Source: Curtobacterium flaccumfaciens (GTDB lineage Bacteria > Actinomycetota > Actinomycetes > Actinomycetales > Microbacteriaceae). Taken from it: DNA of 64,000 bases. The notes under the pieces were generated by a model. The model did no database searches. It was given only the letters and a program-made list of their open reading frames with translations, and was not told the DNA's origin. The first letter of the stretch is position 1; every line of letters begins with the position of its first letter. The position numbers and the translations under genes are program-made. The stretch spans positions 310,001-374,000 of the forward strand of contig NZ_JABMCF010000035.1 of assembly GCF_013359815.1 (NCBI RefSeq), written 5' to 3'. Shown here piece by piece: positions 36,043-46,110 of the stretch.

Positions 36043-37110
36043 TCACACCACGGCGACCGCGGGGGCGACCCCGCGGCGCAGGAACCCGTCCGACGGCGGT
36101 GTCGTGACGGCGTGCCCGACCGCGTCGAGGCCGACCGGCCGCTCGACCAGGTCCGCGAAGGGCAGCTCGCTGCGCGCGAGGAAGGCCACGGCGGTCGCGA
36201 GGTGCCGGGGCGCGTAGTTGTGGACCCCGACGATCCGGTTCAGCCGCCGCACGATCTGCTCCGGGTCGATGGTCACCGGACGGCTGGTCGAGACCGCTCC
36301 GACGAGCACGGCGACGCCGTCGACGTCGAGGGAGTCCACCGCCGCCTCGACCGCGTCGGGGTAGCCGGACAGCTCGACCGCGACGTCGAAGGACCCGATC
36401 GCGTCACCCGGGGCAGCGGCCCGCGCCGCGCCGAAGCAGACCGCCCGGGCACGTCGGCCGGCGTTCGGGTCGGAGACGGTCACGCTGGCACCCGCATCGA
36501 CGGCCATCGCGACGGCGGTGATCCCGAGCATGCCGGCACCGGTGACCAGGACCCGTGCACCGTCGAGCGGTCGCTGCACCGCGTCGAGCGCCGCGGCCAC
36601 GGTCGCCGTGGCGCAGGCCGCCGGCGCGGCGACGGCTGCCGGCACGTGCGCGGGGACGACCGCGATCGCCGTGCCGGGGAGCAGGACGCAGTGCGTGGCG
36701 AAGCCGCCGTTCAGCGTCCAGTCCGCGGTGACGGCCTCGTGGCCGTACTTCCGCAGGGAGCGGCACTTCTGCGGGATGCCCGACGCGCACCGGTCGCAGT
36801 CACCGCACGACGCGGCGACCGACCACACGACGCGGTCACCGACCCGGACCGGCTGTCCCTGGACGGTGGTCGGCGGCACGGCGTCGACCGCGACGACGCG
36901 GCCGACCTGTTCGTGGCCGAGGACACTCGGCGTCGGACCCGGACGGTGGCCGAGCGCGGTGTGCAGGTCGCTGCCGCACACGGTGGCCAGCTCGACCTCG
37001 ACGAGCACACCGCCGTCCGGCAGCGTCGTCGACGGCAGCGTCTCGACGGTGACCGGGGCGCCGACGCCGTGCCACAGGGCGTAGCGGGCGTCGGCGCGCA
37101 CCGGCGTCAC
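36043..37110 (-). CDS. Zinc-dependent alcohol dehydrogenase, phosphonate-associated (TIGR03366 type)
   Basis: A 355-residue MDR dehydrogenase. Catalytic zinc ligands are in TVCGSDLHTA and LGHEQVG; structural zinc Cys residues are in CGDCDRCASG and PQKC. The NAD-binding loop VLVTGAGMLGITAVA follows. Its head YALWHGVGAPVTVE resembles the family seen with phosphonate catabolism. It may oxidise a hydroxyphosphonate or the aldehyde made by the flavoenzyme. It overlaps the phosphonatase-like gene by four bases, so the two are coupled. Confidence 0.88.
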   Translation of the reverse strand: MTPVRADARYALWHGVGAPVTVETLPSTTLPDGGVLVEVELATVCGSDLHTALGHRPGPTPSVLGHEQVGRVVAVDAVPPTTVQGQPVRVGDRVVWSVAASCGDCDRCASGIPQKCRSLRKYGHEAVTADWTLNGGFATHCVLLPGTAIAVVPAHVPAAVAAPAACATATVAAALDAVQRPLDGARVLVTGAGMLGITAVAMAVDAGASVTVSDPNAGRRARAVCFGAARAAAPGDAIGSFDVAVELSGYPDAVEAAVDSLDVDGVAVLVGAVSTSRPVTIDPEQIVRRLNRIVGVHNYAPRHLATAVAFLARSELPFADLVERPVGLDAVGHAVTTPPSDGFLRRGVAPAVAVV

Positions 37111-37802
37111 GCCAGGACCCGGGCGGCGTCCTCGACCTCGGCGAGCACCGACGGCAACTCGGCGACCGAGTCGAGGACGTGGGTGTGCTGGACGGTCGCG
37201 AAGTCGGCGTCCTGGTGCGTCCCGGTCCGCACGCCCGCCACGACGGAGGCACCGGCGCGGTGTCCCGTGAGCAGGTCGGCGACGGTGTCCCCGACGACCG
37301 CCACGTCACGGACGTCGTCGGTGCCGGTCCGGAGCACGGCGGTGAGCACCATGTCCGGGAACGGGCGCCCGCGGCCGGCGTCGGCGGGGGAGAGCGCGAG
37401 GTCGATCAGCGGCCGCCAGCCGAGCAGGTCGAGCACCGCGTCGCGCGTCGCGGGCGAGAACCCGGTGGTCAGCGCGATCCGTCGCCCCGCTGCGCGGAGT
37501 GCGACGAGTGTCTCGACGGCGCCGTCCACCGGACGCACGCCGCGGTCGAGGGTCCGGCCGTACGCACGCTCGAACGCGGTGTTGGCCGCCTCGGCGCGGA
37601 CGCCGTCCCCGTCGAAGAGCGCCGTGAACACGGCGATCTTCGACTGGCCCATGGTGTCGACCGCGTACTGCACCGCGCGGTCGTGCTCCGAGCTGCCGTG
37701 CTCGAGGCCGACGTCGGTGAGTGCGGTGCGGAAGGCGTCGAGGACGACGCCACCGTCGTCGACGGTGGTTCCTGCCATGTCGAGGCAGACGAGCGAGATC
37801 AT
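37107..37802 (-). CDS. Phosphonatase-like HAD hydrolase (TIGR03351 type)
   Basis: A 231-residue HAD hydrolase starting MISLVCLDMAGTTVDDGGVV. The nucleophile D8 with DMAGTTVD and the cap residue K55 in MGQSKIAVF match phosphonoacetaldehyde hydrolase, whose Lys forms a Schiff base in MGLLKIDHVR. TTGFSP and VGDTVADLLTGHRAG form the other motifs. If K55 is the Schiff base, the enzyme could split phosphonoacetaldehyde or a near analogue. It is the first gene of the minus-strand operon. Confidence 0.85.
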   Translation of the reverse strand: MISLVCLDMAGTTVDDGGVVLDAFRTALTDVGLEHGSSEHDRAVQYAVDTMGQSKIAVFTALFDGDGVRAEAANTAFERAYGRTLDRGVRPVDGAVETLVALRAAGRRIALTTGFSPATRDAVLDLLGWRPLIDLALSPADAGRGRPFPDMVLTAVLRTGTDDVRDVAVVGDTVADLLTGHRAGASVVAGVRTGTHQDADFATVQHTHVLDSVAELPSVLAEVEDAARVLA

Positions 37803-37927
37803 GGGACTCCTGGGTTCGTGCCGTCACGCCGGGACCGGCGCGGTCCGACCAGCGTCGGAGTGCGCCGTGGCGGGCAGACGGTGCGCAGGTGTCCGCCAGG
37901 TGAACGACGCCGGGAGGCTCGTGGCGG

Positions 37928-37941
37928 CCTGTCCGGACAGG
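37928..37941. promoter_or_regulatory. Palindromic operator CCTGTCCGGACAGG (copy 3)
   Basis: Identical to copies at 28991 and 30102. It lies 37 bases before the GntR start and 126 bases before the divergent phosphonatase-like gene, so it can serve autoregulation and both directions. Confidence 0.8.
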
Positions 37942-37977
37942 CATGCGGTCCGCCAGGGGACCGGCTACAGTCCGAGC

Positions 37978-38703
37978 GTGCCGGAGACCCGATACCTCGA
38001 CATCGCCGCCGCCCTGGAGGGCGAGTTGGCCGATCTGCCGATCGGCTCGCGGGTGGCCAGCGAGGCGGAGCTGGCGGCGCGGTTCGGCGTCGGGCGGTCC
38101 GCCGCCCGGGCGGCGCTGCAGCACCTGCAGCGGCGCAACCGCATCCGCCGGGTGAAGGGCGTCGGCAGTTTCGTCGCACGCCGCATCGACTACCTGATCG
38201 GTTCGCGTGCGGCACCGTCGTGGAGCCACACCGTCCGCGCGGCCGGAGGCAAGCCGTCCAGCGTGACGCTGTCGTGCGCACTCGTCCCCGTCCCGCCGCG
38301 CATCGCGGAGTCCCTCGACCTGGAGCCGGGAGCGCCCGTGCACCGCCTGACCCGGCGCTCACTGGTCGACGGCCTGCCAGCGGCGTGGGGCGTGGAGTGG
38401 GTCCCGCCGGCGATCGTGCCCGAGCTCGCCGAGGCGCTGCAGGTCAGTGACTCGCTGTACGAGGTGCTCCGGCAGGTGGGACGTTCCACGCCGCACCGCC
38501 GCTGGGTCCGTGCGACCGCCGACGTGGTGTCCGAGGACGTCGCCCGGCACCTGGACCTCGACGAGGTCACGCTCGGCTGGTTCATCGAGAGCCTGACGTC
38601 GGACCGCGACGACGAGCGACCGCTCTGCCTGAGCGAGCGGTGGATCCGGGCGGACGCCATCCGGGTGCTGTTCGAGGCCGGTCGGGACGCACCGCTGACC
38701 TGA
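37978..38703 (+). CDS. GntR family regulator of the phosphonate genes (UTRA type)
   Basis: A 241-residue protein from GTG at 37978. The winged helix ASEAELAARFGVGRSAARAAL is followed by a UTRA-type ligand domain (LEPGAPVHRLTRRSLVDGLPA ... RPLCLSERWIRAD), as in phosphonate-associated GntR proteins. It is the best candidate to bind the three CCTGTCCGGACAGG palindromes. The leader is very short, so it may be close to leaderless. Effector unknown. Divergent from the phosphonatase operon. Confidence 0.88.
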   Translation: MPETRYLDIAAALEGELADLPIGSRVASEAELAARFGVGRSAARAALQHLQRRNRIRRVKGVGSFVARRIDYLIGSRAAPSWSHTVRAAGGKPSSVTLSCALVPVPPRIAESLDLEPGAPVHRLTRRSLVDGLPAAWGVEWVPPAIVPELAEALQVSDSLYEVLRQVGRSTPHRRWVRATADVVSEDVARHLDLDEVTLGWFIESLTSDRDDERPLCLSERWIRADAIRVLFEAGRDAPLT

Positions 38704-38751
38704 TCGGCTGCGGGCTTCCGTTCGTCGGTGGCGCTGACTAGCGTCGCCGGC

Positions 38752-39855
38752 ATGGGCGAGACACCGCACATCGAAGACGCGACCATCGACGACCTGCGCG
38801 CTCGGCTGCGTGCCACGCGCTGGCCGGACGCGCCCGCCGGGGTCGGCTGGTCGCTCGGCGTGGACCTCGACGTCCTGCGCCCGCTCGTCGAGTACTGGGC
38901 CGACGGGTTCGACTTCGACGCACACCGAGCCGAGCTCGCCGCGCTGCCCTCGCGCCGTGTCGTCGTCGACGGCATCGGCATCCACGTCCTGCACGCCCGT
39001 GCCGAGCGGTCCGACGCCCTGCCGGTCCTGCTCGCGCACGGCTGGCCGGACTCCGGCTGGCGGTACCGCAAGGTGCTGCCGATGCTCGTCGACGCCGGGT
39101 ACGACGTCGTCGTGCCGGACATGCCCGGGTACGGCTTCTCGGACGCACCGCCGCAGGTCCTCGATGCCCGGCAGGTGGCCGGCATGTGGGCGACGCTGAT
39201 GACGGACCTCGGGTACGAACGGTTCGCGGTGTCCGGCGGCGACATCGGCACGCACGTCGCCCGCTACCTGGCGCTCGACCACCCCGACCGGGTCGTCGCC
39301 GTGCACCGCATCGACGGCGGGCTCGCCTGGCCGGGGCTGGACCCGTCGACGCTGTCCGCCGCCGAGCGGGAGTTCGTCGCCGCGACCGACCGGTGGCGCA
39401 CCGCCGAGGGCGCCTACGCGATGCTGCACCGGACGAAGCCGCAGACCGCGGCCGTCGGGCTGAACGACTCACCCGCGGGTCTCGCGGCCTGGATCGTCGA
39501 GAAGCTCCGGGCGTGGAGCGACTGCGGCGGGGACCTGTGGTCGGTCTACACGCGCGACGAGGTCCTGGCGCTGCTGACCGAGTACTGGGCCACCGCCACG
39601 ATCGGTTCGGCGATGCGGATGTACCACGCGAACGCGGCGATCCCGGCGGACCAGCTGGAGCGACGGGTCGAGGTGCCGTCCGGGTTCTCGATCTTCCCCG
39701 GCGACATCGTGCGGGCGCCGCGCGAGTGGCTCGAGCGCACCACGAACCTCGTGTTCCACCACGAACTCGACCGCGGCGGGCACTTCGCGCCGTTCGAGCA
39801 GCCCGACCTGTTCGTCGACGAACTGCACGCGTTCCTGCAGGGCTTCCGCCGCTAG
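38752..39855 (+). CDS. Epoxide hydrolase (EHN N-terminal domain)
   Basis: A 367-residue protein with N-terminal epoxide hydrolase domain (DATIDDLRARLRATRWPDAP) and an alpha/beta core. HGWPDSGW is the oxyanion loop, SGGDIGTHVARY carries the nucleophile Asp, and HHELDRGGHFAPFEQP the catalytic His. It opens epoxides to diols; physiological substrates unknown. ATG at 38752 is preferred; ATG at 38728 adds eight residues. Adjacent to tRNA-Arg and not part of the phosphonate operon by orientation alone. Confidence 0.9.
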   Translation: MGETPHIEDATIDDLRARLRATRWPDAPAGVGWSLGVDLDVLRPLVEYWADGFDFDAHRAELAALPSRRVVVDGIGIHVLHARAERSDALPVLLAHGWPDSGWRYRKVLPMLVDAGYDVVVPDMPGYGFSDAPPQVLDARQVAGMWATLMTDLGYERFAVSGGDIGTHVARYLALDHPDRVVAVHRIDGGLAWPGLDPSTLSAAEREFVAATDRWRTAEGAYAMLHRTKPQTAAVGLNDSPAGLAAWIVEKLRAWSDCGGDLWSVYTRDEVLALLTEYWATATIGSAMRMYHANAAIPADQLERRVEVPSGFSIFPGDIVRAPREWLERTTNLVFHHELDRGGHFAPFEQPDLFVDELHAFLQGFRR

Positions 39856-39868
39856 AGTGGACGGGCCA

Positions 39869-39943
39869 GCCTCTGTAGCTCAATGGAAGAGCAGTTCCGT
39901 CCTAAGGAAACGGTTGGGGGTTCGAGTCCCTCCAGGGGCACCA
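39869..39943 (+). tRNA. tRNA-Arg(CCT)
   Basis: Acceptor GCCTCTG pairs with CAGGGGC (one G-U), D-arm GCTCAATGGAAGAGC, anticodon loop GTCCTAA giving CCT, T-arm GGGGGTTCGAGTCCCTC, CCA encoded at 39941-39943. The stem base 27-43 is a mismatch. It reads AGG. tRNA genes of this type are frequent integration sites. Confidence 0.92.
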
Positions 39944-39955
39944 GCAGGTCGAAGT

Positions 39956-39968
39956 GGTTCGAGTCCCT
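39956..39968 (+). repeat. T-arm fragment of tRNA-Arg repeated downstream
   Basis: GGTTCGAGTCCCT at 39919-39931 inside the tRNA recurs at 39956-39968, 37 bases later, without acceptor stem. It may be an old integration scar. Confidence 0.55.
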
Positions 39969-39986
39969 GCCGCGCGTTGATGCCGC

Positions 39987-41986
<2,000 letters not shown>

Positions 41987-42022
41987 TCGGGCGGACCCGC
42001 GCCCTGGGCGCGAACCCCTGAT

Positions 42023-42062
42023 GACGGGAGGCCCGGTGCCAGCTGGCACCGGGCCTCCCGTC
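42023..42062. terminator. Bidirectional terminator, perfect palindrome (GGAGGC family)
   Basis: Twenty-base arms with core GGAGGCCCGGTGCCAG abut exactly; 32 bases of it are identical to the palindrome at 1496. It lies between convergent argG and a hydrolase gene. Confidence 0.8.
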
Positions 42063-42077
42063 CGTCGTCGTGACGTC

Positions 42078-42791
42078 TCAAGCCGCGGTGCTCCCGAGCA
42101 GCAGCTCGAGCTGCTCGACGACCAGGTCGGGCCGGGTGATGAAGGGATGGTGCCCGGTGGGGACGTCGACGCTCCGCGTCGCCCGTGCCGCGTGCGCTCG
42201 CTGGAGGCCGACGGTGGTGCTCCGGTCCTCGGTGCAGACCAGGTAGGTGGAGTCGACGCCCTGCCAGCCCGCCGCGGTGGTCGGCGTGACGAACGCGGCA
42301 GCGGACTGGGCGGTGACGCGGTCCCACGCAGCTCGCTGCACCTCCGGGTCGGCGTCCTGCAGGAACCGCGCGCCGAACGACGAGGCGTCGTACCCGACCA
42401 CTGCCAGGGCTCCGTCCCCGGCATCACCGATCGCCACCGGATCGGGCTCGTCCGACATGATCCCGGCCTGGGCCGATCCGACGTCGGGCAGGTAGGACGA
42501 CGCGTAGACCAGGTGCTCGACGGCATCGTGCGGGCCGGCCTCGGCGACGACCGTGCCGCCGTACGAGTGCCCGACGACGATCGCGCCGTCGCTGCGGTCG
42601 AGTGCGGCCCGGAGTGCTGCCGCGTCCTCGACGAGCCCGCCTTCGGGGCGGCCGGACGGGCCCTCGCCGCAGGACGGCAGTGTCACCGATCGACTGCGGA
42701 CACCGGCGCGTTCGAACAGCAGGTCGGCGGTGGGCTGCCACCACCAGTCGCCGTCGCGGACGAGCGCGCCGTGGACGAAGAGGATCTCCAT
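42078..42791 (-). CDS. Alpha/beta hydrolase
   Basis: A 237-residue small hydrolase starting MEILFVHGALVRDGDWWWQP. Nucleophile elbow GHSYGG, likely Asp in YLVCTEDRST, His in VDVPTGHHPFI. The short cap and FVHGA resemble the EstC/MenH-like esterase set in actinobacteria. Substrate unknown. Its promoter faces the 55-residue gene at 43014. Confidence 0.85.
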   Translation of the reverse strand: MEILFVHGALVRDGDWWWQPTADLLFERAGVRSRSVTLPSCGEGPSGRPEGGLVEDAAALRAALDRSDGAIVVGHSYGGTVVAEAGPHDAVEHLVYASSYLPDVGSAQAGIMSDEPDPVAIGDAGDGALAVVGYDASSFGARFLQDADPEVQRAAWDRVTAQSAAAFVTPTTAAGWQGVDSTYLVCTEDRSTTVGLQRAHAARATRSVDVPTGHHPFITRPDLVVEQLELLLGSTAA

Positions 42792-42981
42792 GGGCCGACG
42801 CTACAGCGCACCCGCCTCGCCGGTCCGTCGCGTCCGTCAGCCGCGAAACGCATCCATCTCGACGGCGATCGGGCGCGACCGTATCGTTGCGGTACCGGGT
42901 CAGTCATCAGGGACTCGTCGTCACGATGCTCCTCACGATCTGTGAGGTCTGGCACAGCGGGTCGGCCCGGACGGATCCGAG

Positions 42982-43017
42982 ATGCGCATCATCTCGACGA
43001 AGGGCAGGTCGCCATGA
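42982..43017 (+). CDS. Possible 11-residue upstream ORF
   Basis: ATG at 42982 encodes MRIISTKGRSP and ends in ATGA overlap with the 55-residue gene at 43014. A CCTCAC-GATCT-GTGAGG hairpin lies at 42929-42945 just before. No SD is strong enough to prove translation. Confidence 0.25.
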   Translation: MRIISTKGRSP

Positions 43018-43181
43018 CCGCCACCATCCAGAACGCCTGGCACCGCCACGGCCTCCGTTCGCCCGAGGACCTCGCCGCCCTCGTCGCCGAACGCCTCGAA
43101 GGAACCGGCCACCAGCTCGTCAGCGTCAGCGAAGCGCGCTACGAGCCCACCTACGCTGACTTCCTCGGCGAGCAGCTCTGA
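43014..43181 (+). CDS. Hypothetical small protein, 55 residues
   Basis: Starts MTATIQNAWHRHGLRSPEDL with AGGGCAGG before the ATG and ends YADFLGEQL. It reads as a compact amphipathic helix protein with no signal or membrane segment. The frame has normal high-GC codon use, and the SD supports translation. It lies between two unrelated genes and was likely too short for automatic calling. Function unknown. Confidence 0.6.
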   Translation: MTATIQNAWHRHGLRSPEDLAALVAERLEGTGHQLVSVSEARYEPTYADFLGEQL

Positions 43182-43222
43182 CCCCCAGCGGGCTGCCGCT
43201 CGGCCGTCGGTAGAGTCTGCGC

Positions 43223-43822
43223 ATGCGCACAGCCCGAACCACGGCGGCGGCACTGGCGATCGTCGCGGCGGGACTGCTGACGCTCGTCGGTGTCCAGCCC
43301 GCGTCGGCCCACTCGGCCCTGACCAGCAGTACCCCGGCGGACGGGGCGGTCGTCACCGAACCGCTCGAGTCCGTCGACCTGACCTTCTCGGAAGCGCCGC
43401 TCGCCAGCCTCGACGCCGGACTCCGGATCCAGGTGACCGACGCCTCCGGCGCCGACGTCGCCACGGGTGACGTGACCGTCTCCGGGACGACCATGCGCCG
43501 CGCGGTCGACCTCGACCAGGGCAGCTACACCGTGCTCTGGCGGTACGTGTCGCCGGACGGCCACCCGATCGAGGGCACGCTCGCGTTCGAGTACCGGGCC
43601 GCAGCCCCGGCGTCGACCCCGAGCGCGAGTGCCACCCCGACCCCGACGGCGAGCACCGCTCCGACGTCGAGTGCCACCGCGACGGCCACCGGAGCCTCGG
43701 ACGGTGCTCCGTCCTCGTCGCCGGGCATCGCGCCGGGCGTGTGGATCGGCCTCGGCGCCGGAGCCGTCCTGGTGGCCGGCGCGGTCGTCGTGCTGCTGCT
43801 GCGCCGCGGCCGCAGCGCGTAG
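43223..43822 (+). CDS. Copper resistance protein CopC/YobA-like
   Basis: A 199-residue exported protein: signal peptide to about residue 29 ending ASA-H, leaving His as the mature N-terminus, as in CopC. The CopC domain reads HSALTSSTPADGAVV to YVSPDGHPIEGTLAFEY, with further His. A Thr/Pro/Ala linker (about 130-172) leads to a C-terminal membrane helix at about 174-195 and basic end. It binds copper outside the cell. CopD is not adjacent. Confidence 0.9.
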   Translation: MRTARTTAAALAIVAAGLLTLVGVQPASAHSALTSSTPADGAVVTEPLESVDLTFSEAPLASLDAGLRIQVTDASGADVATGDVTVSGTTMRRAVDLDQGSYTVLWRYVSPDGHPIEGTLAFEYRAAAPASTPSASATPTPTASTAPTSSATATATGASDGAPSSSPGIAPGVWIGLGAGAVLVAGAVVVLLLRRGRSA

Positions 43823-43852
43823 CGCGGAGTGCGCGTAGCGCCAGCCCACTTC

Positions 43853-43903
43853 GTGAGCAGGAACGGTCGGGTCGCACGCGCGCACCCGACCATTTCTGCT
43901 CAC
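43853..43903. terminator. Long imperfect hairpin after copC
   Basis: GTGAGCAGGAACGGTCGGGT pairs with its near complement at 43884-43903 (18 of 20), loop of 11. It differs from the GGAGGC family and might be a dispersed palindrome. Confidence 0.5.
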
Positions 43904-43938
43904 CAAGCGCACGCGGCGCACGTCACGCGACCACGCGA

Positions 43939-43983
43939 CGGACGGGAGGCCCGGCGCCGGACCGGCACCGGGCCTCCCGTCCG
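43939..43983. terminator. Bidirectional terminator (GGAGGC family)
   Basis: 22-base arms with one G-T mismatch around a single A; core GGGAGGCCCGG. Between convergent copC and the MATE gene. Confidence 0.75.
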
Positions 43984-44015
43984 CACGTGGTACGCGACGC
44001 CGGGGGCGACGCGCC

Positions 44016-45443
44016 TCACGCCACGGGGGCGGCCTCCAGCGCGGCGTCGGCGCGCGCCGCGCTGCCCTCGGCCAGGCCTCGGGCGATGCGGCCCCGCGTC
44101 GCCAGCCAGAGGACGACCGCGGCGACGAACACGATGCCCTCGGTGACGGTGAGTGCCCAGATGATCCCGGCGAGCCCGAACCACACGTTGCCGGCGATCA
44201 CGATCGGGATGAACAGCACGCCCTGCGCCATCGACAGCACCATCGCGGGCATGACCATCCCGGTCGCTTGGAACAGCGAGGTGAGCAGCCCCGTGAACCC
44301 GTTGACGACGGCGGCGACGAGCTGTGCCGTCAGGATCGTCATGCCGATCGCGAGCACCGAGTGGTCACCGGAGAAGATCGTGAAGACCTGCTCGCGGAAC
44401 ACGAACACGGTCCCGGAGAAGACGAGCACGATGCCGCCGACGGTCAGGGCCGCAGCGCGCAGGCCGGAGCGCAGTCGAGCTGCGTCACCCGCTCCGAACG
44501 CGTAGGCGAGCAGCGGCAGCACGCCGATGGTCACGCCCATCACCAGGAACTCCGGCACCTGGGCGATGCGGACCGCGACGCCCATCGCCGCCAGCGGGTC
44601 GTCACCGTAGGCGGCGGCGAGGTTGTTGAGGACGAGTGTCGTGACGATGAGGAACGCGGACTGCAGCAGCTCGCCGACGCCGATGCCGAACACGGGCTTC
44701 AGGATGTCCGCACGCAGGGTGAACCACTTCGGCGCGAAGCTGACGTTCTCGCTGTTCCGCTGCAGCCACGTCACCCAGTAGGCGATCGACACCACGTTGG
44801 CCAGGCCCACCGCGAGTGCGGCGCCGCCGACACCCCAGTGCAGCCCCAGGATGAACAGGACGTCGAACACCAGGTTGCCGACCGTGGACAGGACCAGGCC
44901 GATCATCGCCTGCCTCGCGGCGCCTTCCGAGCGGACGATCTGCTCGAGCGCGAAGGACGCGGCGAGGACGGGGACGAACGCGAGCATCACGGCGACGTAC
45001 TCGCTCGTGGCGGGTACGGCTGCCGCGTCGGCACCGAGGACGGCGACGAGCGGGCGGAGCAGCAGGAGTCCGACGACGCCGAGCACGGCGCCGGTCACGA
45101 CGGCTCCCCACAGGGCGAACGAGGCGACGTGCTTGATGTCCCGCGCCTTGTCGGGATCGTGTTCCGAGGCGCCGAGCAGCCGGGACATCAACGCGCTGCC
45201 GCCGACGCCGAACACCCCGCCCACGGCCATCACGAGGCCGAGCAGCGGCGTGCCGAAGGTGATCGCGGCGAGCAGGGATGTGTCGTGCTGGGCGCCGATG
45301 AAGCCCGCGTTGATGACGTTGTACAGGGCGCTGACGACCATCGCGGCGGCCATCGGCACGCACAGGTGCACCAGGGCTCGGGCGATCGGGGCAGCGGAGA
45401 GGTACCAGCGGTTCGTCGCCGCAGCGGTGGTGGTGGAGGACAT
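44016..45443 (-). CDS. MATE family efflux transporter
   Basis: A 475-residue protein with 12 predicted helices in two halves, starting after a short head (LCVPMAAAMVVSALYNVINA). The polarity and internal duplication match MATE transporters, which export cationic drugs with Na+ or H+. The MarR gene upstream on the same strand probably controls it. The 208-base spacer is GC-rich with GGTGGCG-type repeats on the plus strand and shows no gene. Confidence 0.9.
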   Translation of the reverse strand: MSSTTTAAATNRWYLSAAPIARALVHLCVPMAAAMVVSALYNVINAGFIGAQHDTSLLAAITFGTPLLGLVMAVGGVFGVGGSALMSRLLGASEHDPDKARDIKHVASFALWGAVVTGAVLGVVGLLLLRPLVAVLGADAAAVPATSEYVAVMLAFVPVLAASFALEQIVRSEGAARQAMIGLVLSTVGNLVFDVLFILGLHWGVGGAALAVGLANVVSIAYWVTWLQRNSENVSFAPKWFTLRADILKPVFGIGVGELLQSAFLIVTTLVLNNLAAAYGDDPLAAMGVAVRIAQVPEFLVMGVTIGVLPLLAYAFGAGDAARLRSGLRAAALTVGGIVLVFSGTVFVFREQVFTIFSGDHSVLAIGMTILTAQLVAAVVNGFTGLLTSLFQATGMVMPAMVLSMAQGVLFIPIVIAGNVWFGLAGIIWALTVTEGIVFVAAVVLWLATRGRIARGLAEGSAARADAALEAAPVA

Positions 45444-45651
45444 GACGGTTCCCTTCCGGGCATGACGGTGGGCGCGCCGACGGACGCCGGCACGGCAGGG
45501 GGGAGCGCGCGACCGGTGGGGTCGCGGGATCGCGGGTTCGCGAGGGCGCGCCGGCGGATCCGGCCGGGAGGCGCGTGGTGCGTGGAGCGGGTCGGTGCGG
45601 TGGCGCGGGTGGTGCGCGTGGCGCCGGTGGCGCGGTGGTGCGGTGGTGCGG
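45444..45651. other. GC-rich spacer with short repeats
   Basis: The 3' part (about 45590-45655) consists of slipped GGTGGCGCG/GTGGTGCG units. No ORF with SD, operator or terminator can be supported. Confidence 0.4.
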
Positions 45652-46089
45652 CTAGCGGGTCGGCGGCGCGAGTTCCGCGGTCACCTTCTGCAGCAGTCGC
45701 CGCAGGGTTTCGCGTTCGTCCTCGTCGAGGGGTGCGAGCAGGGAGTCGTCGAGGGCGACCATCGCGTCGGTGAACCCGGCGATGAGGTCGATGCCCGCCT
45801 GGGTGGCGTGCACCGTCTTCGTCCGCCCGTTCGTGGCGTCCGGTCGTCGTTCGATCAGGCCACGCCGCTCGAGCCCCTGCAGGAGACTCGAGACGCTGGC
45901 CGCGCTGGTCCGGGTGGCCTCGGCGACGTCCCGCTGGATGGCGCCGGGGTGTTCCTGCAGGTACCCGAGCACGAAGGACTGCTCGTGGGTGAGGTCGCGT
46001 TCACGGACCCACTCCTCGGCGCCCTTGCGCTGTGCCCATCCGATCCACCGCATGAGCTGGAGCGGTGTCGTGAAGTCCGGTGCCTGCAT
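45652..46089 (-). CDS. MarR family transcriptional regulator
   Basis: A 145-residue winged helix protein from ATG at 46089. The recognition part is RDVAEATRTSAASVSSLLQG and the wing follows in RRPDATNGRTKTVHA. It dimerises and represses the downstream MATE gene or itself. CTAACTGTTAG lies 11 bases upstream of its start. The upstream longer reading is unlikely. Ligand unknown. Confidence 0.9.
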   Translation of the reverse strand: MQAPDFTTPLQLMRWIGWAQRKGAEEWVRERDLTHEQSFVLGYLQEHPGAIQRDVAEATRTSAASVSSLLQGLERRGLIERRPDATNGRTKTVHATQAGIDLIAGFTDAMVALDDSLLAPLDEDERETLRRLLQKVTAELAPPTR

Positions 46090-46099
46090 GATCAGGACT

Positions 46100-46110
46100 C
46101 TAACTGTTAG
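46100..46110. promoter_or_regulatory. Palindrome CTAACTGTTAG before marR
   Basis: Perfect 5+1+5 palindrome 11 bases before the marR start, a normal place for an autoregulatory site. A half-like AACTGTC follows. Confidence 0.5.

Noticed and set aside
36043-37110. Threonine or sorbitol dehydrogenase as product
   Set aside because: Zinc motifs are shared, but operon context and N-terminal segment favour the phosphonate-associated subgroup.
43820-44010. CRISPR-like array from adjacent hairpins
   Set aside because: Only two unrelated hairpins, no regular repeat-spacer pattern.
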